Shown here: in pieces, positions 1 through 5,414 of the stretch
How positions within the stretch are numbered: the first letter of the stretch is position 1
Layout of the letters: each line of letters starts with the position of its first letter
Assembly (NCBI GenBank): GCA_015487905.1
Contig: WFOX01000016.1
Location: 1-5,414 of the forward strand
DNA length: 5,414 nucleotides
Direction of reading: 5' to 3'
Source: Mariprofundales bacterium
Lineage (GTDB): Bacteria > Pseudomonadota > Zetaproteobacteria > Mariprofundales > S012-25
Notes under the pieces: model-generated
What the model saw: the letters and a program-made list of their open reading frames with translations, nothing else
The model's database searches: none
What the model was told of the DNA's origin: nothing
Made by a program: the position numbers and the translations under genes

Positions 1-416
1 ACCACGAGCTTACGGAACTCGCCGATGAAATCCCCGAGGCCTTCAACGCCTCGGTGGCCGTGCGCGAATGGCAGGGGCGCGTGATTTTCCTGCACAAGGT
101 CGTGGAAAACGCCGCCGATCGTTCCTATGGCATTGCGGTCGCAGAGCTTGCGGGGCTGCCGCGCGCGGTCGTGCGCCGCGCGCGCGAGCTGCTCTTTGCC
201 TTTGAGCACGAGGCCGAGCTGCGCGCCGAGCGCGAGGGTCGCCAGCTCGGGCTGTTCGCGGCGGCGGAAAAGCGCCGCAAAAAGGCGCGCGAGGAGGCCC
301 TAAAGCGCCTTTGCGAGGAAATCCGCAAGCTCAAGCCTGAGGAGATGCGCCCGATTGATGCGCTTGTGGCGCTGGATCGGCTGCGGCGGCTTGCGGACGA
401 GGTGCCCGATGGATAA
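1..416 (+). CDS. mutS: DNA mismatch repair protein MutS, C-terminal part (5' end outside window)
   Basis: MutS binds mismatched bases as a dimer, uses ATP to become a sliding clamp and recruits MutL. Only the last 137 or so residues are present. The frame is open from the first base, and the first full codons read HELTEL, preceded by a codon ending in AC. This fits the family signature T-H-Y-H-E-L near the end of the ATPase domain. The stretches AVREWQG, FLHKVV, ADRSYGI and VAELAGLP, followed by RARELL, are typical of the end of the MutS ATPase core and its dimer-contact helices. Next come a charged linker, the QLGLF clamp-binding motif and a final small helical domain ending in ALVALDRLRRLADEV, which resembles the E. 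coli tetramerisation tail. Walker A and B motifs and the mismatch-binding domain lie upstream. The TAA stop overlaps the glnD start by 8 bases. The GTG at 54 is an internal valine codon, not a start. Confidence 0.96.
   Translation, partial: HELTELADEIPEAFNASVAVREWQGRVIFLHKVVENAADRSYGIAVAELAGLPRAVVRRARELLFAFEHEAELRAEREGRQLGLFAAAEKRRKKAREEALKRLCEEIRKLKPEEMRPIDALVALDRLRRLADEVPDG
243..257 (+). other. Predicted beta-clamp-binding motif QLGLF in the MutS tail
   Basis: These five codons read Gln-Leu-Gly-Leu-Phe and lie in the charged linker between the MutS ATPase core and the C-terminal helical domain. Bacterial sliding-clamp (DnaN) ligands commonly carry a pentapeptide of the form QLxLF, and E. 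coli MutS has a weaker version (QMSLL) at the equivalent place. The match to the strong consensus and its location suggest that MutS is tethered to the replisome through the clamp. That function is inferred, not shown. Confidence 0.7.
399..402 (+). promoter_or_regulatory. Ribosome binding site for glnD
   Basis: GAGG (within CGAGGTG) lies six bases before the ATG at 409 and inside the mutS coding sequence. It decides the glnD start in favour of 409 over the in-frame ATGs at 355 and 358, which would lengthen the overlap with mutS and add an arginine- and tryptophan-rich extension not expected in GlnD. Confidence 0.65.
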
Positions 417-2934
417 GGCACGCCAGCGCCTTGCGGCCTTGCAAAGCGAGATGCGGGCGCTTTATGCGACGACGCTTTCAGGGCGCGCCTTGGCCGTGCG
501 CCATGCCGCCGAGGTGGATGGGCTGTTGCATGGGCTTTGGCGCGCGCATGCGCGAAAGGCGCGCGAAAAGGCCGATCTCGTTGCGGTGGGCGGCTATGGA
601 CGCGGCGAGCTTGCGCCGTTTTCGGACTGGGACATCTGGATCGTCTGGCATGCGCACGCAGGCAAAGAGGACGAGGAAGAAATCGCGCGCTTCATCCAGG
701 CGCTTTGGGATCTCGGCGCCAAGATCGGCCATCGCATCGGCTCGGCGCGGGCGCTGGCGCGTGCCTTTTCCGAGGATCTGCACGCGGTCACGGCGGCGAT
801 GGAGGCGCGGCTTGTGGCCGGCACCGGTGCGGGCTTTGCGGCGCTCGCCGAGCGCGTGCGCGCATGGCTTGCCCGCCATCGCGACGACTTCGTGCGCGCC
901 AAGATCGCCGAGTTTGATGTGCGGCACGCAAAAGAGGGCGCGCTTGGCATGGAGCCGAACATCAAGGAGTCCGTGGGAGGCTTGCGCGATGCGCAGACCG
1001 TGTTCTGGATCGCGCGCGCGCTTGCGGGCGAAGGCGAGCTTTTCCAGATGGTGGCCAAGGGCTTGTTGTTTGCGCGCGAGTTTGACGAGCTGCGCGAGGC
1101 CGAATCCTTCCTTTGGCGCGTGCGCATCGGCCTGCACTGGCTTGTCGGGCGCGCGCAAGAGGTGCTGAGCTTTGAGGCGCAGCACGAGCTTGCGCAAAAG
1201 ATGGGCTTTGCGGACGGCGAGCGCCCTGCCGTGGAGGCCTTCATGCGCGCCTACTTCCGGCGCGCAGGCCGCATCGCGCGCATTGCGGGTCTTTTCGTGG
1301 AGGATGTGCGCGCGCGCCTTGCGCCGCGGCGCCTGCGCAGCCGTCCCGTGGATGACGCATTCGCGCGGCGCGGCGAGGAGCTTGTGCTCGTGCGCGCAAG
1401 CGCCTTTCGCGAGGATCCCGTGCGGCTTGTCGTGGCCTTTGGTTTGGCCGCCGCGCACGGGCTTCGGCCGGCCAGCACATTGCTGCGTCGCGCGCGCGAG
1501 GACGTGCACCTCATTGACGAGGAGGTGCGCCGCGATGCGCGCGCACGCGCGGCCTTCCTTGACATCCTGCGCCGCGTGCAGGGAGCGGGAGCCATCCTGC
1601 GCGCGATGCACGCCACGGGCGTGCTTGGGCGCTTCATCCCCGAGTTTCGGCCTGCGGTGGGCCTTGGCCAGTTCAACCGCTACCACGCCTGGCCCGTGGA
1701 TGAGCATGCCTTACGCGCCGTGGAGGAGGCCGAGCGGCTGCTGCGCGCCGAAACCGCAGTGCCGCATGGGGAAGAGGCCTCCGCCGTCATCGCCAGGCCC
1801 GATGTGCTCTTGCTCGCAGCCCTGTTTCATGATCTCGGCAAGGCTGCGGCCGGCGATCACAGCGAAACCGGCGCGCGGCTTGCGCGCGCCTGTGCTGAAC
1901 GGCTCGGGCTGCACGAGGATTCGGCGGCGCTCGTGGAGTGGCTCGTGGCCAAGCATCTTCTCATGTCCGAAACCGCGCAGCGCATGGACATCGCCGATCC
2001 CGAAATCGTGCGCCGCTTCGCCGATGAGGTCGGCGATGAGGGAAGGCTGGCCTATCTTTATCTGCTCACGATTGCAGACATCCGCGCCGTTTCGCCGCGC
2101 GCTTGGACGCCCTGGCGGGCGGCCCTGCTGGGCGATCTCTATGAGGCCGCGCGCGCGCATCTCGCACTCGGTGCAGGGCGCGGGCTTGCCGAGCGGCTTG
2201 CGCTTCGCCGGCGCACGGCGCTGGCGCTCTCCGGCTTGTCCAAGGAGGAGGCGGAAAGGCTGCTGGGGCTGTTTGCGCCCGAGGTCGCCGTGCGCATCCC
2301 GCCAAGAAGGCTTGCGCGCGCGCTTGCATTGCTCGCCGAAGGCAAAGAGACGGGCGCATGCCTTTGGCACGATGCCGAATACGGTGAAACGGTTGCCTGT
2401 GTGGTGGCGCGCGATCGCCCGGGTCTGTTTGCCGATCTCGCCACAGCGCTTGCCAATGCGGGCTTGAGCATTGCCGATGCCCAGGCCGAACCTTTGCAGG
2501 ACGGGCGGGTGCTGGATCTCTTCGTCGTGGCGCGTTCGCGGGGCGGGCCGCTCGTGCCCGAAGACTTTTCGCGCCTGCGCGCAAGGCTTCTGGAGGCCGT
2601 GCAAAGCTCGCCAAAACCCCGCCGCATGCGCTTGCGTGCGGACATCCTCATGCGGCGCGTGCCCGTGCGCGTGCGGCGGCGGCCTGAGGCGGCAAGCCGC
2701 GCCGTGGCCGTGGAGGTGAGCGCTGCGGATCGGCCCGGGCTGCTTGCGGCGCTTGCGCGCGCAATCCATGCCGAGGGCTGGGGCATCCGCTCGGCCAAGG
2801 CCTCCACGCTCGGCGAGCGCGCCGTGGATGTGTTTTTCCTTGAGGTGCCTTCTGGCACTTCGTTGGATGCGGCCTGGCCGCGGCTTGCAAGGGCCTTGGA
2901 AGACGCAGCGAGGCTTCCCGAGGAGAGCGCATGA
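409..2934 (+). CDS. glnD: Bifunctional [protein-PII] uridylyltransferase / uridylyl-removing enzyme GlnD
   Basis: GlnD is the cytoplasmic glutamine sensor of the nitrogen response. It uridylylates PII (GlnB/GlnK) when glutamine is low and removes UMP when it is high, which sets glutamine synthetase adenylylation and Ntr signalling. The 841-residue product is slightly shorter than E. coli GlnD (890). The order is: nucleotidyltransferase domain with GGYGRGEL at 61-68 and the metal-binding pair D73/D75 in SDWD; the EPNIKESVGGLRDAQTV block near 182-198; the helical linker; the HD hydrolase domain with VDEH at 430-433, FHDLGK at 473-478, DHSE at 483-486, KHLLMS at 515-520 and TIAD at 554-557; then two ACT domains (about 662-735, RDRPGLF; and 766-838, ADRPGLL with TLGER at 800-804). 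Every expected domain and key residue is present, so both activities should be intact. The start at 409 overlaps mutS by 8 bases and has a GAGG site. The stop shares ATGA with the next gene. No PII gene is in the window. Confidence 0.96.
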   Translation: MDKARQRLAALQSEMRALYATTLSGRALAVRHAAEVDGLLHGLWRAHARKAREKADLVAVGGYGRGELAPFSDWDIWIVWHAHAGKEDEEEIARFIQALWDLGAKIGHRIGSARALARAFSEDLHAVTAAMEARLVAGTGAGFAALAERVRAWLARHRDDFVRAKIAEFDVRHAKEGALGMEPNIKESVGGLRDAQTVFWIARALAGEGELFQMVAKGLLFAREFDELREAESFLWRVRIGLHWLVGRAQEVLSFEAQHELAQKMGFADGERPAVEAFMRAYFRRAGRIARIAGLFVEDVRARLAPRRLRSRPVDDAFARRGEELVLVRASAFREDPVRLVVAFGLAAAHGLRPASTLLRRAREDVHLIDEEVRRDARARAAFLDILRRVQGAGAILRAMHATGVLGRFIPEFRPAVGLGQFNRYHAWPVDEHALRAVEEAERLLRAETAVPHGEEASAVIARPDVLLLAALFHDLGKAAAGDHSETGARLARACAERLGLHEDSAALVEWLVAKHLLMSETAQRMDIADPEIVRRFADEVGDEGRLAYLYLLTIADIRAVSPRAWTPWRAALLGDLYEAARAHLALGAGRGLAERLALRRRTALALSGLSKEEAERLLGLFAPEVAVRIPPRRLARALALLAEGKETGACLWHDAEYGETVACVVARDRPGLFADLATALANAGLSIADAQAEPLQDGRVLDLFVVARSRGGPLVPEDFSRLRARLLEAVQSSPKPRRMRLRADILMRRVPVRVRRRPEAASRAVAVEVSAADRPGLLAALARAIHAEGWGIRSAKASTLGERAVDVFFLEVPSGTSLDAAWPRLARALEDAARLPEESA
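2921..2926 (+). promoter_or_regulatory. Ribosome binding site for the patatin-like gene
   Basis: AGGAGA lies at the very end of glnD, four bases before the ATG at 2931. It is the best Shine-Dalgarno match in the window. Together with the ATGA overlap it indicates re-initiation plus independent ribosome loading, so the phospholipase may be translated more strongly than its neighbours. Confidence 0.7.
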
Positions 2935-3830
2935 GCTTTTGGCGACGGTTCTTTCGTCCGCGCGGCTTTGTGCTCGTGCTGGGCGGGGGTGGCGCGCGCG
3001 GGCTTGCCCATCTCGGGGCGCTCAAGGCGCTGGAGGAGGAGGGGCTGCGTCCTCGGCGCATCGTCGGCGTGAGCATCGGCGCGCTGTTTGGCGCGCTCTA
3101 TGCCCAAAGGCCCGAGGCTGAAGCCCTGATCCAGCGCACCTTGGATCTTTTGGCTTCCGATGCCTTTGAGCGGCTTTCGCTGCCTGAGCCGCCTGCCGAG
3201 GAGCCCGAGGATGAGGGGTGGCTTGCGCGGCTTTCCGCCGTGTCGCGGCGCCTGTTCGTGTCCACGCGGCTTGGCACGGCCCGCGCCGTGGCCGATACCG
3301 AGGCGCTCTTGGCGCTTATGGAGATGCTCTTTGCGGATGCGACATTCGGCGAGCTTGTGATTCCGCTGTCCGTGCTCGCCGTGAGCTTCCCCGCAGGCGA
3401 GCTTGCGGCCTTCGGCCCCGCTGAGATGCCGCTTGCGCGCGCGGTCGCGGCGAGCATGGCCTTGCCGGGCGTGTTTGAGCCGATTGCGATCGGCGAGGAG
3501 CGCTATCTAGATGGCGGGCTTGCGGGCGATTTGCCGATTGCGCATGCGCGCGAGATCGCCGAAGGATTGCCGGTGGTGGCTGTCAATGTCGGCGCGCGCC
3601 CGCGCCCGGATCGCGAGCCCGGCAATGTCTATGAGATGCTGGACTGGGCCTTGCAGGTGCGCGCGCTTTACTTGCGCCGCATGGCCAAGCGCGAGGCCGA
3701 TGTGCTCGTGGAGCCGCTGCCGGGCTTTCGGCAATGGAATGATTTTTCTGAACCCGAGCGCGAGATCGCGCGTGGCTATGAGGCCGCGCGCGAAGCGATG
3801 CCACTACTTTTGGCACGCATCCGCCGATGA
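2931..3830 (+). CDS. Patatin-like phospholipase family protein (RssA/NTE-like acylhydrolase)
   Basis: This 299-residue protein belongs to the bacterial patatin-like serine acylhydrolases, which cleave acyl esters of phospholipids through a Ser-Asp dyad. All three family motifs are visible. The glycine-rich oxyanion loop GGGGARG is at 18-24. The nucleophile elbow GVSIG is at 46-50, with Ser48 as nucleophile. The DGG motif is at 194-196, with Asp194 as dyad partner. The glycine loop lies close to the start, with only a basic stretch (MSFWRRFFRPRG) before FVLVLGGG. I see no cleavable signal peptide or certain membrane span, so it is probably cytoplasmic or peripheral on the inner membrane through that basic N-terminus. 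An acidic, proline-rich insert (PEPPAEEPEDEG, about 85-96) and a helical C-terminus follow the usual short RssA-type layout. The gene overlaps glnD and the next gene by 4 bases each. Substrate and biological role cannot be told from the sequence. Confidence 0.92.
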   Translation: MSFWRRFFRPRGFVLVLGGGGARGLAHLGALKALEEEGLRPRRIVGVSIGALFGALYAQRPEAEALIQRTLDLLASDAFERLSLPEPPAEEPEDEGWLARLSAVSRRLFVSTRLGTARAVADTEALLALMEMLFADATFGELVIPLSVLAVSFPAGELAAFGPAEMPLARAVAASMALPGVFEPIAIGEERYLDGGLAGDLPIAHAREIAEGLPVVAVNVGARPRPDREPGNVYEMLDWALQVRALYLRRMAKREADVLVEPLPGFRQWNDFSEPEREIARGYEAAREAMPLLLARIRR

Positions 3831-4504
3831 AGCCCGAGCGCGCGGTCGTGCTGGCCGCAGGCCTTGGCACGCGCATGAAGTGGCTTACGCGCGCGCGCCC
3901 CAAGCCGCTGCTTCCTTTGGCCGCTGAGCCGATGATTACGGGGGTTGTCCGCCGCTTGGTGGCCGCCGGCGTGCGCTGGATCGCCGTGAACCTGCACCAC
4001 AAGGCCGAGGCGCTTGCGCATGTGCTCGGCGATGGTCGCCGCTATGGCTGCACCTTGCGGCTGAGCCTGGAAGCGGAGCTTTTGGATTCCGGCGCAGGCG
4101 CCGTGCGCGCAGCCCGGCTTTTGCCTTCCGGCGAGGATCCGATCCTCATTCACAACGCCGATGTCGCAAGCGATCTGGACTTTGCGCGGCTTGTGGCCGC
4201 CGTGCCCAAAGGGGGGGCGGCGCTTGCGCTCGTGCCGAGACCCGCCTGGCGCAAGCGGGGGGATTTCGGGCTGGATGATCATGGATATGTGCTTGCGAAT
4301 GTCTCTGATCCCGCTTTCGTCTTTGCCGGGATTTCCGCTTGGGATCCATCGGCGCTATTTGCCTTCGGCGATGCGCGCCCCTGGCCCCTGGCCGAGGCAA
4401 TCCGGGCGCTTGCATGCACGAAGAAGGTGCAAGGCCTCGTGCACCGGGGGTTTTGGCAGGATCTCGGCACGCCGCGGCGCTGGTGGCAAGCGCGCTGGCG
4501 GTAG
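3827..4504 (+). CDS. Sugar-phosphate nucleotidyltransferase, probably N-acetylmuramate-1-phosphate uridylyltransferase (MurU-like)
   Basis: The 225-residue protein is a GT-A-like NTP transferase. LAAGLGTRM at 9-17 is the nucleotide-binding loop, PKPLLPL at 25-31 carries the conserved Lys, NAD at 110-112 gives the metal-binding Asp112, and DLGTP at 212-216 closes the family C-terminus. Length and lack of an extra C-terminal domain match MurU, which makes UDP-MurNAc from MurNAc-1-phosphate and UTP in peptidoglycan recycling and so bypasses MurA (the fosfomycin target). MurU is normally encoded beside the kinase AmgK, which is not seen here, so another sugar-1-phosphate is possible. Where relatives have a glycine-rich E-T-G-G-G stretch, this one reads DSGAG at 87-91. 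The ATG overlaps the phospholipase stop (ATGA) and has no clear Shine-Dalgarno, so translation probably depends on coupling. The stop TAG directly abuts the cysN stop. Family membership is secure; MurU identity is moderate. Confidence 0.75.
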   Translation: MKPERAVVLAAGLGTRMKWLTRARPKPLLPLAAEPMITGVVRRLVAAGVRWIAVNLHHKAEALAHVLGDGRRYGCTLRLSLEAELLDSGAGAVRAARLLPSGEDPILIHNADVASDLDFARLVAAVPKGGAALALVPRPAWRKRGDFGLDDHGYVLANVSDPAFVFAGISAWDPSALFAFGDARPWPLAEAIRALACTKKVQGLVHRGFWQDLGTPRRWWQARWR

Positions 4505-4507
4505 CTA
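4502..4507. other. Zero-spacing convergent stop-codon junction (TAGCTA)
   Basis: The palindrome TAGCTA gives TAG to the + strand nucleotidyltransferase gene (4502-4504) and TAG to the - strand cysN (complement of 4505-4507). No base separates the two coding regions, so any 3' untranslated RNA of either transcript must be antisense to the other gene, and any terminator must lie inside coding sequence. Confidence 0.95.
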
Positions 4508-5414
4508 CACGATCATGCAGGCGGCGACGGTGGCGTTCGTGAAGGGGTCAATGAGGATGCAGGCACCCGTGGCGCGGTTTTCGGCGTAAGGATCGCAGAA
4601 GATCGGCTTCGCAAGGCGGATGCGCACGCGCCCGATCTCGTTCATGGCAAGCGCATCCGCCTCCTCCTCAGCGAGCGTGTGGATGTTGCGCCGGAAAAGG
4701 ATCTCTTCTATGCGTGCCTGCACGAGGTTCGTCGTGTGCTTGAGCCGATACTTCTTGCGCAGCGCAAGCGGCGCCTCGCCCATCCAGCAGATGTCGGCGA
4801 TGATTTCTTTGGCTTCGCGCGGCGGATGCGCGGGATCGGCAAGCATGGAGCCGCGCGCAAGATCCAGCTCCCGATCCAGCACAAGCTGCGTGCTCATCGG
4901 CGCAAAGGCCTCCTCACGCTCGCCTTCATAATGCACGATGCGCGCGATCTTGGCCGCAAAGCGCCCCGGAAGCGCGAGCACTTCATCACCTGCGCGCACG
5001 GTGCCTGAGGCGATGCGCCCGAGATAGCCGCGAAAGTCCGCATCGGGCCGATTGGCAAGCTGCACGGGGAAGCGAAACGGTTTGTCCGGCAAGCCCGCAT
5101 CCACTTCAATCGCTTCCAGCGCTTCCAAAAGCGTGGGCCCCTCATACCAGCCGAGGTTCTCACCACGCACGACGACCATGTCGCCATGCAGCGCCGAGAT
5201 CGGAATGCAGCGCACATCCGGCACACCCTGGCGGCGGCAGAAGTCCTCCACCTCGGCGCGGATCTCCTCAAAGCGCTCCCGGCTCCAGCCCACAAGATCC
5301 ATCTTGTTGATCGCAAACAGCACATGCGGCACGCCAAGCAGCTTGAGGATATGCGCATGGCGGCGCGTCTGCTCCTGCATCCCCTTGCGCGCATCCACAA
5401 GCACGATCGCGGCC
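4505..5414 (-). CDS. cysN: Sulfate adenylyltransferase subunit 1 (CysN), N-terminus outside window
   Basis: CysN is the EF-Tu-like GTPase subunit of ATP sulfurylase. With CysD it couples GTP hydrolysis to formation of adenosine 5'-phosphosulfate from sulfate and ATP in cytoplasmic sulfate assimilation. The visible 302 residues begin inside the G domain at AAIVLVDARKG, followed by QTRRH. They contain the guanine-specificity motif NKMD (fragment residues 36-39) and the SAL motif (73-75). The CysN-typical WYEGPTLL (89-96) marks the end of the G domain. Two beta-barrel domains follow, with RPDADFRGYLGRIASG, WMGEAPL and the late block NRATGACILID. The P-loop, switch regions and true start lie beyond the window edge. 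The protein stops right after ATVAACMIV, with no APS kinase domain, so this is stand-alone CysN rather than the CysNC fusion. The partner cysD would be expected upstream on the same strand, outside the window. The GTG at 5404 is an internal valine codon. Confidence 0.95.
   Translation of the reverse strand, partial: AAIVLVDARKGMQEQTRRHAHILKLLGVPHVLFAINKMDLVGWSRERFEEIRAEVEDFCRRQGVPDVRCIPISALHGDMVVVRGENLGWYEGPTLLEALEAIEVDAGLPDKPFRFPVQLANRPDADFRGYLGRIASGTVRAGDEVLALPGRFAAKIARIVHYEGEREEAFAPMSTQLVLDRELDLARGSMLADPAHPPREAKEIIADICWMGEAPLALRKKYRLKHTTNLVQARIEEILFRRNIHTLAEEEADALAMNEIGRVRIRLAKPIFCDPYAENRATGACILIDPFTNATVAACMIV

Noticed and set aside
355..408. Upstream in-frame ATGs that would add 18 residues to GlnD
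   Set aside because: They lie well inside mutS and lack a good ribosome binding site, and the extension does not look like GlnD. The ATG at 409 has GAGG six bases upstream.
2149..2158. Runs of alternating CG such as GCGCGCGCGC that might form Z-DNA or be repeats
   Set aside because: They fall inside codons for Ala and Arg (GCG CGC) and are common across all genes in the window, so composition explains them.
478..2769. Long open frames on the - strand opposite glnD (478-1707 and 1711-2769)
   Set aside because: They run in exact codon register with glnD, so a stop arises only where glnD uses TTA, CTA or TCA. These are rare here (TCA at 478 and TTA at 1711 end the two frames). The translations show no recognisable family, so they are mirrors of codon bias.
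4620..5008. Open frames on the + strand across cysN (4620-4931 and 4679-5008)
   Set aside because: They lie opposite a well-supported cysN, have low-complexity Ser/Arg-rich composition and show no family motif.
1..5414. Hidden mobile element, CRISPR array, phage or defence system
   Set aside because: All sequence is accounted for by five housekeeping-type genes in continuous frames. I saw no direct repeats with spacers, terminal inverted repeats, transposase, integrase or tRNA, and no compositional break.

Overview
The window is an ordinary-looking, almost entirely coding stretch of a GC-rich bacterial chromosome (about two thirds G+C by eye). It most probably comes from a proteobacterium (Pseudomonadota). 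Bacterial GlnD with a full nucleotidyltransferase-HD-ACT-ACT layout, a MurU-type sugar-phosphate nucleotidyltransferase and a CysN-type sulfate adenylyltransferase subunit together fit that phylum. The class cannot be settled from these genes alone.

Layout on the + strand: the 3' end of mutS (1-416), glnD (409-2934), a patatin-like phospholipase gene (2931-3830) and a MurU-like nucleotidyltransferase gene (3827-4504). Each gene overlaps the next by 8, 4 and 4 bases, so the four should form one translationally coupled operon whose promoter lies upstream of the window. On the - strand, cysN (4505 to beyond 5414) converges on this operon. Its stop codon touches the murU-like stop codon with no base between them, in the palindrome TAGCTA.

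Functionally the operon mixes DNA mismatch repair (MutS), nitrogen-status signalling (GlnD acting on PII), a serine lipase/acylhydrolase and a probable step in cell-wall sugar recycling or sugar-nucleotide synthesis. I see no shared pathway, so it is best read as a compact housekeeping operon. The opposing gene belongs to sulfate activation (ATP sulfurylase GTPase subunit).

I see no RNA genes, mobile elements, CRISPR arrays, phage genes, riboswitches or convincing terminators, and no non-coding stretch longer than a few bases. I did not find a new biological system. The points most worth a second look are the zero-base convergent junction, the strong excess of the word GCTTGCGC together with an unusual preference for the leucine codon CTT, the beta-clamp motif in the MutS tail, and the lone MurU-like gene without its usual kinase partner.
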